Notes: generated by a model not told the origin, from the letters alone. A stretch of DNA of 64,000 nucleotides from Hordeum vulgare subsp. vulgare (GCF_904849725.1 NC_058524.1:552857763-552921762), one strand, 5' to 3'; shown: positions 22,617-34,724, counted from the first letter of the stretch. Numbers and translations are program-made.

Positions 22617-25459
22617 GGAGGAACATGACCCTCCAAACCGGGGATATTCCTTTGAAATATTTGGACCATAAAACCCAAGGTTTATTTAAAAAATATTTGC
22701 AAAAAGAAAATAAACCAATTTAGGGATTTTCTAAAAAACATTTTTTTGAAGTATTTATTTTGGTAGTGAAAAAATGCCCATCTTTTTGGATTTATTTTTC
22801 TGAAATTTTTAATATATTATACCCCTATATTCCGAGGATATTATATTTCCTTTTAATCGTATTAATTCATGTTTTAATAAAAAGGGAAAGAGATCTCTTA
22901 TTTTAGGAATCTACTTGGGCCACGTTCGGAAACGCATTAGGTCCAGATCCCCTTCTTCTTCTTCCTCCTCTCGTTCCCTTCCTTCCGAGGCAATGGCAGA
23001 AGCTTCGTGGAAGCTTCCCTCCCCCGATTCGCGAGATATGTTGCCTCCCCTCGCCTCCCACCACCCCTACAAGAGAGCCCCGACTCTCCTCGTTCCATTT
23101 TCCCCATCACCTCGCCTTCTCCCTGCTCGTAGCCACGGCGCCACCATCCTCATCTTCCTGTCAAGAACGGAGTACAGTAGGTCTCGTGGCACTTTCTCAT
23201 CACCCCTGCCGAGCCTCTCCAGCGCCCCACCCCCTGCCGTGCTACTCCTCCGCCGATTCCCCACCCCGCCGGCGACCTCCCCACCTCGCCGGAGCAGCTA
23301 CCTCGCCGGAGTTCTTCCTCTGTGTCAGCCACGGTGAGCTTCATAGAAATCCCGTCACAGTTTTTTTCAAAAAAAGAGCAAACTTATAAAATTCATATCT
23401 ATTAGTCTATAACTCCGAATTACGTGATTCTTTTTGCGTTAGATCACAATTTTCTTGTATTTTCCGAAAAAATATTATTTGCCTATGTTTGAAATTTTAA
23501 AATTTGAATTAGCCAGATTTAGTTTAAACCTTGTTTTGCTTATTCTGGGAGCTTAAAAATAGATTTTAATTTAATTCTTGTTGCTGCTGTTTCCTAGTGA
23601 TCATATCTTTCAGTAGTTTAAGTTTCAATTTTTTTTAAATAATTTTACTTGGGGTTTTACCAAAACAGATTATGTTTTAGTTCTTTTAGGATTATGGCTA
23701 TTTCTTTTTCTATAATTGTTTTTAAATTAATTTCTTTTATATTTCAGAAAGTTTATGTTTGGTTTATGTTAGTTAAACAGTAGGTTCTCAACAAGTTTTT
23801 ATTTTTATTTTATCTGTTCTCATGAAATCAATTCTAGTTCTCCAATAACTTGCAATTGATTTCTCTACTATTTCAAGTCCCATTTGAACATACTTTCAAA
23901 ATAGTTTTATGTAAAATACTTTATTTTATCTAGGTTAAATTTATATCTTAGTTCTCTGTTATTTAATGTTTTATTTTTAGTTAGAACAAAAAAAACTATT
24001 TAGTGTTTGATGTAGTAGAAGACTTCTAGTTTTAGTTGAAGTTTCTTTCAGATTCTTATTCGCTCTCTCTTTTGTTTTGATTGCTAGAATGATTGCTAGT
24101 ATTAGTGCTTATTTGAATGATATGGTTGTTATATAGATTTTATCGGAGAGTGATGAGTAGTCTATCAAGTTATTCCTCGAGAACGAAAATTCTTCTTCGT
24201 CAACATCACTAGGCAAGTCATTTGATCATGTATCACCTATGTTTTATGCATTGTAGTTCTACCATCCTATGCCCAAGTGCATGCTGAGTAGGTACTTGGA
24301 AATTATGGTTACATATTGTAGTATCATGTGGTAGGAACCAAACAACCCCGTTACTTGGCCCGGGACGACAAATTTCATATTACTATGCTTGAGTAGACGG
24401 GATTCTGGTTGAGAGTTTATCACGAGTGATGCGAGAATAATTTAGTAACCAAGACCGGTTAAGTCAAGACTTTTCAAGACCTCGTGATGCAATGCAACTC
24501 TGGGTGAAGGATGGTTGATCGGCTCCCTGGAGAAACTAGTGGATGACCCAGGATGCTGGAGACGTGCCACGACATCTTGCGGAAAGCTTCACCGAGGCTC
24601 AAAGAGACGGACGGATATTTTCAAGACCCAAGGCTTACGTGCACAACCACAAGTCATTATGGGCTCTGGACGCGGCGACTCTGGACAGGCGGTGCTAGCA
24701 GATGTAGAAGAACGGTAGGATTGGATGGGCACCGACACGGATTCAGAGGGACCCGTTGAAAGACCATGTTTTGATCATCCGGTCTTCAAACACCCTGAAG
24801 TGCGAGGACATACACGGAGGCGATCAAATCTTGTGGGGAACGTGTGGAAAACTCTGCAGAGTACTCAAACCTAATCGATTCGCCGTGTCCACGGTCATGG
24901 ACAACTTGAGCCAAAGGAACTAAAGTTATCTAAAATTCTCAACACAAATAATAATATTAATGTGGGAATTATTGACAACTCGGGTACGAGAATTGGTTGG
25001 CGGAACCATCTCGTTAACAACAAACAATGTAGTAACATTTTTCTTTTAACCCTCTCTTGATGTAGGAGAAAACTTGTTTTCGCCAAAAACTTATAGCCCC
25101 ACCTGCCATATATGCATATAGTATAGATGATTACTTTTCACCCCTCTCTTATGTGACTTGCCGGCATATTCAATATGCTGACCTACACGGCTGCAACGTC
25201 TTATGTTGCAGATATTTTCCTCGACGAGTAAGAGTACGATTTAGGGTTACGGTCCACACTCAACTTGCCGTTGGTGTTTATTGGGACTCCACTCCCTTGA
25301 CTGTTTCCACTGAGATATTTAAGGTATATATCAGTTTTACGCTATTTCCATGTGATTGCACTTTGATATATACATTGATGTACTGTGTGTGCCAGCATAC
25401 TGATCCAGGGATGGCACAGATACACAGAGGCTTGACAAGTTTTGAGTCGGGTCGCTACA
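22617..25459 (+). repeat. 5' LTR of D, 5'-truncated
   Basis: Aligns with 29,237-32,091. It ends GGGTCGCTACA just before the PBS. The TATA-like CTATAAGAG of the 3' copy reads CTACAAGAG here (C at 23,070). A CT-rich leader, a CACG|GTGAGC donor at about 23,334 and a TTGCAG at about 25,210 suggest an intron within the transcribed LTR. Serine/proline-rich open frames here are LTR sequence, not a gene. Confidence 0.85.
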
Positions 25460-25463
25460 GAAA

Positions 25464-25477
25464 TGGTATCAGAGCAC
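25464..25477 (+). promoter_or_regulatory. Primer binding site of D
   Basis: TGGTATCAGAGCAC lies four bases after the LTR end and is the standard tRNA-iMet PBS. Confidence 0.9.
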
Positions 25478-25955
25478 ATGTTGACTGTAGGACGTGACCC
25501 TAGAAACTGGAAATCTCTTAGAAAAGGATCTCTCTAAAATTTTATTTCCAAGAACATTCTTTACCTCTCATCTCTTCTGACTTCATCAAATGTTCTCTCT
25601 CACCTCCAATAGTTAGACAATACCCTTACCCCTTTGACCTCATGAAGAATCAACGGAGTTCTACTTCAAAGTAAAGAGGATTTCACCATGCATTTGAAGA
25701 ATTGAACCTACACCCATTGAAGACTCTCAAGACCCGAAGAATTCAAAGACCCTGAAGCATTCGAATATTTATATGACCATTAGAAGTCCAAACCCCTGTT
25801 ACATACCCACGTTAGATACGATGATTTGTGAGTTGTCATTGGTGTGTGTTTTCCGACGGCCACAACTAAAACCTATTCTCAAAAATATTGTTTGTATTGT
25901 GTGTATCTTCCTCCCTCTCTTACCCGTCTGATCCCCAAAACCTCAACCCTACCAG
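25478..25955 (+). other. 5' leader of D
   Basis: No ORF. CT- and AC-rich leader between PBS and gag; the gag ATG follows an acceptor-like CCCTACCAG. Confidence 0.6.
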
Positions 25956-26933
25956 ATGGAGTATGAAGCTGGACTTGTAGTCTCTGGACCAATGACCCAG
26001 CTGGAGGCTGATATATGGATTAAAAACATGGAGAACCACTACGGGAGCAACTTGATCTCAAGGAAGTATGAAGTGGAACACGCTCTTCAGTACTTTACAC
26101 AAAGTGCTGCAATCTGGTGGAAAATGCATCATGCCATACAAGGATTTAGTGGGGCAGAAACCTGGGACGAATTCAAGAAGACTTTGTTAAGATCACGTCT
26201 TATTCAAAAGTGCTATGATAATCCGAAGGAGAAGACTTGTGCATGCAAGATCTGTGGAGAAATAGGACACACCCAGGAAGAACACCAGGATGGATGCATT
26301 CATTGTGAAGAAAAACACCCAGCTGAGGAGTGCCCAAGTAGTCAGGTGACTTGTTTCCTTTGTGAAGGAACCACCCACTACCCAGCTCAGTGTCACATTT
26401 ACCCCAAGGTGCAACAAGTTGTCAAGCAGCAGAAAGATGCAGTGAAGGAAACCCTCAAGAAGAAGATTCTAGAAGAACCGGTGATGAACGAAAATATTGA
26501 AGACCCTGATGGACAAGGTCTGACCAGATTTTTCTCCAATGCATGCTACTCATGTGTAGAAGAAGGACATTATTCACAGGATTGCACGAAGGGAAGCCAA
26601 GAGTATCTGGGAAACTTCCCGACGGAAAAAGTGGAGTTTGATCCACTTGAAATAGAAGAACTGGCCAAAATAAAGGAGTCTAGAAAGAAAAAAAGGTACC
26701 CTTGGAAGAGCCAAATCTCTGCAGATATAGACCTGAGTCATGTCAGATGTTACAAGTGTATGTAATTTGGCCACCAAAAATACATGTGCTCAGGAAGGAA
26801 GCCGGAAACCCAAGGAGCAAAAGCAAACACTAAGACGCGTCGAGACTTGTCAGAACTCATTTGCTTTCGTTGCAAGGAAGCAGGACATTTTGCTAACGAT
26901 TGTCCACAAAGGAAGAAAGCTAAAAAGGAGTAG
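25956..26933 (+). pseudogene. gag of D with about six zinc knuckles
   Basis: Starts at ATG 25,956. Residues 10-85 form a retrotransposon gag core (WIKNMENHYG, SAAIWWKMHH, WDEFKKTLL). Then come cysteine clusters CKICGEIGHTQEEH, CIHCEEKHPAEEC, CFLCEGTTHYPAQC, CYSCVEEGHYSQDC, CYKCM*FGHQKYMC and CFRCKEAGHFANDC, mostly CX2CX4HX4C or close variants. A TAA at 26,763-26,765 falls inside the fifth knuckle; the frame resumes and stops at 26,931-26,933. Two knuckles are usual for retroviral nucleocapsids and one for most plant Gypsy gags. The protein would bind element RNA; the stop makes this copy shorter. Confidence 0.75.
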
Positions 26934-27285
26934 TTAAGTTTGACCGCGGCAATTAGTGTAATCTGAAGAACTCTTGTTTTTTATGAGATCATGGAGTGAA
27001 ATTTTTTGTAACAGAAGTCCCTAAGATTGTAATAACATCATGAATAAATGGAATTTATTGTCTCACGATTGCCTATGTTGAAATTGTATGCGTTGTTTCT
27101 CTTCGAACAAAGATCTCTGAACAATTATGAGGTATGAGAAAATATGGTCTATGGAGGCATGAGTATAATTCATTTTAAGTGTGGTAGTAATTGGTAAACC
27201 CACAGGATCCACTAAGTAGGAATGTACCATAACTACCAAGGAGACATATACATTCCTCTGAGTACCTATTTACTAACACCTGCAG
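26934..27285 (+). other. Spacer between D gag and ORF2
   Basis: Contains an internal copy of the PPT motif (27,168-27,187) and ends ACTAACACCTGCAG immediately before the ORF2 ATG, a possible splice acceptor. Confidence 0.6.
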
Positions 27286-27741
27286 ATGACAACTCTCTAC
27301 GAGTCAATCCTCAAGGGCCGAGAATCGATCATGACCCTGACCAGTGATCATGATTACCCGAAAATCCTGAAGGACATGATGAAGCACATTCATCTTGAAG
27401 GAGATGCAGTCTACAAAGGCTACCCATTCATGGAAAGTGGAGTAGAACTTTGGTATGTGGAAGTACACCTCCACCATGTGAAAGGAGTTTGTCCAAAGAC
27501 TATGGGGCAATACTTTTTCATTTCACGTGTACCACGAGCAACCTTCTTTGATGTTGTTCGTGAAGCTGCCATGGAAGCCATACGTCAGATTGGAGAAATA
27601 CTTGAAGCAAGACTCCATCATATCCCGGGATACCTGAGTGAAGTGCATGCGGAGATGATGGAGATGAAGCTAATGGCTACCATGATGAAGCAAAAGATGG
27701 ATGATTTCAAGGAGCACCTCGGAAAGTTCCAGTGGGACTAA
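27286..27741 (+). CDS. D accessory ORF2, 151 residues, function unknown
   Basis: Intact ATG-to-stop reading frame on the coding strand of D. It is mixed in character: an N-terminal half with GYPFMESGVELWYVEVHLH, then a Met/Lys/Glu-rich, probably helical C-terminal half (HAEMMEMKLMATMMKQKMDD) suggestive of a coiled coil. No signal peptide or membrane segment is seen. It is not gag, protease, RT, RNase H or integrase. The position after gag in an element without pol and the ATG placed directly after CTGCAG suggest expression from a spliced RNA. I do not recognise the family. Confidence 0.55.
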   Translation: MTTLYESILKGRESIMTLTSDHDYPKILKDMMKHIHLEGDAVYKGYPFMESGVELWYVEVHLHHVKGVCPKTMGQYFFISRVPRATFFDVVREAAMEAIRQIGEILEARLHHIPGYLSEVHAEMMEMKLMATMMKQKMDDFKEHLGKFQWD

Positions 27742-28460
27742 AATATCTCCAAGGGAGACGAATGAATAATGTTGGCAGAAATGCTCGACCATACCGAACA
27801 ATGTGGATGGCAGCATTTGTAATAGAGTACTTTTGAATTGGAGTTTTTGATAAGAAATTAAGGATGTAATAAAGGATTGATTATGAAATGAATATGATTT
27901 ATGGATGAACCAATACCTTTTCATGGTAAACACACCAATGGAAAGTATCCCACAGAATGGAACGTGTACCAAAAATAAGTCCGAGAATTATTATTATATG
28001 ATGGTTACCCCAAGAATAGGATGGAATGAAACATTAGGGAATTTAAAGGCGGAGTAATTCCAAGTATGCTTGAAAACCCACAGACCTCAGGACTAATAAG
28101 GATCAAGTACTATCGTTTTGGAGAATGAAACTTGTTTCAGCAAACGTTTTCTTAGGAGCATACGAAAACCCGAGAGTGGTGAAGAAACGATAGATGTTTT
28201 GTTCAGCTTGCAGAACCAATGGATTATCATAACTTCATTCATGGACAAGAGAATTCTGCAATGCTTGTGAGGATGCCCAAGTGTTAGAATACGAGATTCA
28301 CTACGCCTTATACAAGGTAATGATTTCAGTGCGACATGGCTTGGCCAGCATGACGACTTACTATTATCATTCTCTTGCTATTCGGAATGGTAAATCTGAG
28401 AGACTTACCTATAGTGAGAGATGACGTTCTTTGAAGTTTTTGTTTAAGCCTTAGAATGGT
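27742..28460 (+). other. Non-coding stretch of D
   Basis: No convincing ORF on either strand. I see only decayed-looking internal sequence. Confidence 0.5.
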
Positions 28461-28727
28461 ATGATGAAAGCCCCATGTACATGGCATTTGTTGTCACGCG
28501 TAGAAAATTTTACGATGATGATGAAGACAAGACCCCTCTCTCTACAGGATAACCACAAATGGTGGACCACCATGAGAATCGTCGATAGGTTATTCAGAAT
28601 TGACCACGAGACTGTTAGTAAAGAAGAGTCAGTGATAGAAGAAGCTTATATCAACAAAAGAGCACTCGATTTGGATGGAAAACATTATGAATATAACGGA
28701 AGAGCATCACCAAAGCAGTTAGTATGA
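28461..28727 (+). other. Possible third small ORF of D
   Basis: An 88-residue open frame with an ATG start, charged towards its C-terminus (SKEESVIEEAYINKRALD). No motif is recognised, and it could be a relic of a longer frame. It is followed 65 bp later by another PPT-like motif. Confidence 0.25.
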
Positions 28728-28900
28728 AGAATGTGAGGAGTCAGATGCCAAAACCCGAGAGGATTTCTAAAATTTTGAGGGACCAGTAACTCTCATTTTA
28801 AGTGTGGTAGCATCACACTTTACACGAGATTGGATTTGTTTGAAGACCTCCAAAACCCTAACCTTTCTTTCTAGCCTCTTCGAATATCGAGGACGAGATT

Positions 28901-28920
28901 CATTTTAAGTGTGGTAGGTT
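28901..28920 (+). promoter_or_regulatory. Polypurine-type tract of D
   Basis: CATTTTAAGTGTGGTAGGTT abuts the LTR start TGTAACATCCC. Near-identical motifs lie at 27,168-27,187 and 28,792-28,810. Confidence 0.7.
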
Positions 28921-31900
28921 TGTAACATCCCAAATTTTGGAATGTTAATATAATTATTAGAATGAATGTTTGGTTGCTTGAGTGATTGAAAGCTTGAGTG
29001 AAATTTGAAAACTTTTCAAAACTTTTGAATGAGAGGGAATAAAATGACTTTCCCCTTCTCCGGTGAATTCAAATTCATTCATTTAAAAGAAAAGAGAGAA
29101 GATGACATGACTTCTTCAACTATAAAGAATTTGAGCGGAGTTTGCATTTGAATCCTTTCAAATATTTGCCCTTGCTTCTATATTTTTCTTCCCCGAGAAA
29201 TACCCCGAAAATAATTCTTGCCAAGCAAGAAAGAGAGGAGGAACATGACCCTCCAAACCGGGGATATTCCTTTGAAATATTTGGACCATAAAACCCAAGG
29301 TTTATTTGAAAAATATTTGCAAAAAGAAAATAAACCTATTTAGAGATTTTCTAAAAAACATTTTTTTGAAGTATTTATTTTGGTAGTGGAAAAATGCCCA
29401 TCTTTTTGGATTTATTTTTCTGAAAATTTTAATATATTATACCCCTATATTCCGAGTATATTGTATTTCCTTTTAATCGTATTAATTCCTATTTTAATAA
29501 AAAGGGAAAGACATCTCTTATTTTAGGAATATACTTGGGCCACGTTAGGAAACGCATCAGGCCGAGATACCCCTTCTCTTCTTCCTCCTCTCGTTCCCAT
29601 CCTTCCCACGCAATGGCAGAAGTTTCGTGGAAGCTTCCCTCCCCCGATTTGCGAGATATGTTGCCTCCCCTCGCCTCCCACGACCCCTATAAGAGAGCCC
29701 CGACTCTCCTCGTTCCATTTTCCCCATCACCTCGCCTTCTCCCTGCTCGTAGCCACGGCGCCACCATCCTCATCTTCCTGTCAAGAACGGAGTACAGTAG
29801 GTCTCGTGGCGCTTCCCCATCACCCCTGCCGAGCCTCTCCAGCGCCCCACCCCCTGCCGTGCTTCTCCTCCGCCGACCCCCACCCCGCCGGTGACCTCCC
29901 CACCTCGCCGGAGCAGCCACCTCGCCGGAGTTCTTCCTCTGTGTCAGCCACGGTGAGCTTCATAGAAATCCCGTCACAGTTTTTTTCAGAAAAAGAGCAA
30001 ATTTATAAAATTCATATCTATTATTCTATAACTCCGAATTAGGTGATTCTTTTTGCGTTAGATCACAATTTTTCTTGTAGTTTCTGAAAACATATTATTT
30101 GCCTATGTTTGAAGTTTTGAAATTTGAATTAGACCAGATTTAGTTTAAACCTTGTTTTGCTTATTTTGAGAGTTTAAAAATAGATTTTAATTTAATTATT
30201 TTTGCTGTTGTTTCCTAGTGATCATATATTTCAGTATTTTAAATCTCAATTTTTTTAAATAATTTTACTTGTAGTTTTTACCAAAACAGATTCTGTTTTA
30301 GTTCTTTTAGGATTATGGCTATTTCTTTTTCTATAATTGTTTTTAAATTAATTTTTTTTATATTTCAGAAAGTTTATGTTTAGTTTCTGTTAGTTAAACA
30401 GTAGGTTCTCAACAAGTTTCTATTTTTATTTTATTTGTTATCATGAAATCAATTCTAGTTCTCTAGTAACTTGCAATTGATTTCTCTACTCTTTCAACTC
30501 CCATTCGAAAATACTTTCAAAATAGTTTTATCTAAAATAATTTATTTTATCTAGGTTAAATTTATATCTTAGTTCTCTGTTATTTAATATTTTATTTTCA
30601 GTGAGAAAAAGAAAACTATTTAGTGTTTGATGTAGTAGAAGACTCCTAGTTTTAGTTGAAGTTTCTTTCGGATTCTTATTCGCTCTCTCTTTTGTTTTGA
30701 TTGCTAGAATGATTGCTAGTATGAGTGCTTACGTGAATGATATGGTTGTTATATAGATTTCATCGGAGAGTGACGAGTAGTGTATCAAGTTATTCCTCGA
30801 GAACGAAAATTCTTCTTCGTCAACATCACCAGGCAAGTCATTTGATCATGTATCACCTATGTTTTATGCATCGTAGTTCTACCATCCTATGACCAATTGC
30901 ATGCTGAGTAGGTACTTGGAAATTATGGTTACATATTGTAGTATCATGTGGTAGGCACCCAACAACCCCGTTACTTGGCCCGGGAAGACAAATTTCATAT
31001 TGCTATGCTTGAGTAGACGGGATTCTAGTTGAGAGTTTATCACGAGTGATGCGAGAATAATTTAATAAGCAAGACCGGTTAAGTCAAGACTTTTCAAGTC
31101 CACGTGTTGCAATGCAACTCTGGGTGAAGGACGGTTGATCGGCTCCCTGGAGAAACCAGTGGATGACCCGGGATGCTGGAGACGTGCCATGACATCTTGC
31201 GGAAAGCTTCACCTAGGCTCAAAGAGACGAACGGATATTTTCAAGACCCAAGGCTTACGTGCACATCCACAAGTCATTATGGGCTCTGGCTTGGTTCAAC
31301 AACGCGGCGACTCTGGACAGGCGGTGCTAGCAGATGTAGAAGAACGGTAGGATTGGATGGACACGGACAGGGATTCAGAGGGACCCGTTGAAAGACCATG
31401 TTTTGATCATCCGGTCTTCAAATAGCCTGAATTGCGAGGACATACACGGAGGTGATCAAATCTTGTGGGGAACGTGTGCAAAACTCTACAGAGTACTCAA
31501 ACCTAATCGATTAGCCATGTCCATGGTCATGGACAACTTGAGCCAAAGGAACTGAAGTTATCTGAAATTCTCAACACAAATAATAATATTGATGTGGGAA
31601 TTATTGACAACTCGGGTACGAGAATTGGTTGGCGGAACCATCTCGTTAACAACAAACAACGTAGTAACATTTTTCTTTTAACCCTCTCTTGATGTAGGAG
31701 AAAACTTGCTTTTCGCTAAAAACTTATAGCCCCACCTGCCATATATGCATATAGTATAGATGATTACTTTTCACCGCTCTCTTATGTGACTTGCCGGCAT
31801 ATTCAATATGCTGACCTACACGGCTGCAACGTCTTATGTTGCAGATATTTTCCTCGACGAGTAAGAGTACGTTCAGGGTTACGGTCCGCACTCAACTTGC

Positions 31901-32091
31901 CATTGGTGTTTATTGGGACTCCACTCCCTTGATTGTTTCCGCTGAGATATTTAAGGTATATATCAGGTTTACGCTATTTCCATGTGATTGCACTTTGATA
32001 TATACATTGATGTACTGTGTGTGCCAGCATACTAATCCAGGGATGGCACAGATACACAGAGGCTTGATAAGTTTTGAGTCGGGTCGCTACA
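28921..32091 (+). repeat. 3' LTR of D, complete
   Basis: 3,171 bp, TGTAACATCC to CGCTACA. It contains about 12 extra bases near 31,289 (CTTGGTTCAACA) that are absent from the 5' copy near 24,667. Over the first roughly 330 aligned bases I count on the order of fifteen differences by eye, so the insertion is not recent. Confidence 0.85.
29687..29695 (+). promoter_or_regulatory. TATA box of D LTR
   Basis: CTATAAGAG is followed by a CT-rich initiator-like leader. The corresponding base in the 5' LTR is mutated. Confidence 0.55.
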
Positions 32092-33650
32092 GTTGAGAAC
32101 TCTAGCTACTAGATGGATCTCTAACTTCTAGAGGGGTTGGAATATATAGAGTACCCTCACGTTATCATGGGTCGAGGATGCGCAGGGGTAACCATACCCC
32201 CAAACACTCCTCCCTGGGGTACTTGTCTCTTTGTGAATCTCCTGACTAGATAGAGAGTTACCCACAATAAGTGCATGAGCTCTTCGGACTAATGTGAGTA
32301 TTCGATTGTTGGCACTTACACCATCCATATCTTGCTAGCCTCTTCGATGCCGTGCATTGCCTTTCTCATGTTGAGAGTTGGTGCGTACTTCGCCAGTGCA
32401 TCCAAACCCTTGGTATGATACGCTCTGTCATCATAAGCCTCATTATATCCTTCCTCAGAACAACCACCATATTTACCTATTAAGGCATTTCCACAGCCTT
32501 TCGGAGATACATTGCCATGCAACATCCACCATCTCACGACTTGATATTCATGTCATACATGCTTTTGCTACACTGGCAGAGGCATACATTTGCATAAATC
32601 ATGATAATGTTCATTTATATTTATGTTGAGTACATCTTATAAAATGTGAACATCTTCTTTTTATTTCTTGTAAAATATAGAGTGTTGCCCTTAAGTGAGG
32701 AAAATGTCCCAAAGAGGACAAAACAAAATATCCCAAAAGAGGACAAATTAAAATATCCCAAAGAGGACAAATGAGAGATGAATAGAAAGAGCCAAAGAGG
32801 CCACAAAAATACCAAAAAAATAAAAAAATAAAAAAAAGAGAGAAAGGGGCAACACTACTATTCCTTTTGAAAGATCCACACTCGTACTCCATTATCATAT
32901 TTGTACTCCATAGAGATTATCATTTATGCATAACTATGTGGGGACCCTTACACTATAAAACTTGGCTTGTATATTCCAATGATGAGCCTCCTCAAATGAG
33001 ATCTAGGTCTTAATGAGCAAGCAAGTTGGATGCACCCCCACTATTTCCATTGGAGAGCTTACCTTAGCTCATATGTGCATCCGTTGCATGGCAATCTCTA
33101 CTCCTCACATCATATCTATCATTTGGCTTTCTCTCACCTATGATTGTCCTCATTGATGTGAGCCCTTCAAACCTTTTTTGTCTTCCTTCCCCATCATTTT
33201 TCTATTTGCCATCCTAAGTGCCAATTATCTTGCTTGCGCTCATCCATTGCATGAGTGCTCAAAGTCGAAAGGGAGAGGATCAGTTTGACTTGTGCTTGAC
33301 TAGTGGTATGGGGACGAGTCAAAATAAGATTCCGAAGGAGACCAAGTGTGAAGTTGTAGTAGATTGAGTTCTAAATTAAACTATATAGTATTTTTATGCT
33401 CTAAACTCATCTCCCACTTCTTGCACGCAAACACCATTTGGAGACATTCGAGTCACGGACAGCGAGAGCTCTTGCACCTTTATGTTCTTATTTTGCTAGT
33501 TTCAATACTAGATACTGACTCTTGCTTGTTATTGTATTGAATTGAATTGCATATCTTACTTGCTTTACTTTGAAGTTCTTATATGTGTGTTAGCATGTCA
33601 CCACAGAAAGTATGCTTGTTATCATTTACCTACTCGAGGACGAGTAGGAA
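32092..33650 (+). other. 3' non-coding internal region of A2
   Basis: No gene. 32,290-32,540 aligns in reverse with B 4,180-4,380. A short tandem array lies at 32,701-32,773. Confidence 0.7.
32701..32773. repeat. 24-25-bp tandem array
   Basis: Three units of AAAATATCCCAAAGAGGACA plus a few bases. Confidence 0.85.
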
Positions 33651-33666
33651 TTAAGCTTGGGGATGT
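33651..33666 (+). promoter_or_regulatory. Polypurine tract of A2
   Basis: TTAAGCTTGGGGATGT directly precedes the LTR start TGATATGTCC. Confidence 0.8.
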
Positions 33667-34724
33667 TGATATGTCCCAAACGTATCTATAATTTCTGCTT
33701 GCTCCATGCAAGTTTTGGGTGATATTGCTATGTGTTTTGTACACTTTCATACCTTTTTCAACATATTTGAACTAACCTACTAACTCAGTGCACCCGGTGC
33801 CAGTTTCTGTCTGCTGATGTTTGTGAATTGCAGGTTTATACCCATATTTACAGTGCTCGAAAAATTCCAGAGAAATTATATAAAAAATCAGCATTCCAGA
33901 AGACTCCATACGCCCGAAGGAGAGCCAGATGGGGGCCACCCCCCACCCAGGCGGCCACCTGGCGCGGCCTAGGGGGAGGCCGCGCCACCAGGCCGCCTGG
34001 GCGAGTGGGATCTCCCATGGTGCCCCCCTTTGGCCCTATTGTTACCCCCGTGGAGGAATCCTTGATTCCAGAACAGTTTTCTCCAGAAGCAATTCCAATC
34101 TCCGCCAGCATCGCCAACAAGTTTTGGGGAACCATAATTCTTGTGTCGGCGCCCTACCAGGAAGGGGAAGTGCCCCCGGATTCATCTTCATCGACGTTGC
34201 TTCCTCCCTCCATGAAGCGGGAGTAGTTCCTCCTCGGTGCTAAGGTCTTCTACAATAGCTATGTGGTTGATTCTCTCTCCCATGATGTGATCTTGATTGT
34301 GATCATAGGCTATGTTAATCTAGAGTGATCCCATGATGTTTCCCCTCTTCTATGTATTGGATTGATGTGCTCACTTGATTTTATCTTGTATAATCTCTGA
34401 GACCATGGTGACTGCGATCTATTGGACATGGATTAGAAGAATATTTTCATGAGTGATTTCCTCTTTTGTGAATTGATTGAAATTTGAGAGTACGTCTCCA
34501 AAGGAATGACCTCCGAGTATGTCTCCATTGCACGTTTTAGTGGAAATATCATGTGATTAGAGTATGTTAATGTTGTTGGGAGTTGCCACTAGTGAAAGTA
34601 TGAAGCCTAGGCCTTGATTCTCAACATTGTTACACCATTTCTGCTCACTTTTGTCACTTGCTACCTTGCTGTAATTTTTTATTACAGATTTATATTACCG
34701 TGCTTTGCCACACCTATCACCCAT
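33667..34724 (+). repeat. 3' LTR of A2, internally deleted and 3'-truncated
   Basis: Aligns with 12,273 onward. About 180 bp are missing at about 34,488. The LTR stops at CACCCAT (34,724), where LTR S begins. The GC palindrome at 33,950-34,002 is retained. Confidence 0.85.

Larger units (their letters stand above)
22617..32091 (+). mobile_element. LTR retrotransposon D, gag-only with 3.2-kb LTRs
   Basis: 5' LTR 22,617-25,459 (lacking the first 316 bp), internal region 25,460-28,920, complete 3' LTR 28,921-32,091. PBS TGGTATCAGAGCAC is complementary to the initiator-methionine tRNA 3' end. The internal region has a gag with several zinc knuckles and a second ORF but no protease, RT or integrase. 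The retained gag core and PBS suggest Gypsy; the family is not recognised. The first part of the 5' LTR was lost together with whatever joined it to M. Confidence 0.85.
32092..34724 (+). mobile_element. Gypsy retrotransposon A2, right part
   Basis: 3' non-coding internal region (32,092-33,650), PPT and truncated 3' LTR. It continues A2 after the insertion stack. Comparison with the B tail shows that some family sequence that should lie between 17,130 and about 32,290 is absent or replaced, so a deletion accompanied the insertions. Confidence 0.8.

Noticed and set aside
22915..23337. Ser/Pro-rich 140-residue open frame, repeated at 29,535-29,894
   Set aside because: Lies inside both D LTRs in the CT-rich leader, lacks a good start and differs in frame between copies. 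It is LTR sequence, not a host gene.
25464..25477. tRNA-like match TGGTATCAGAGC
   Set aside because: It is a primer binding site next to an LTR, not a tRNA gene; no cloverleaf surrounds it.
32611..32898. Phe/Leu-rich minus-strand ORF of 95 residues
   Set aside because: Arises from the 24-25-bp tandem array and A-rich tract in the A2 tail.
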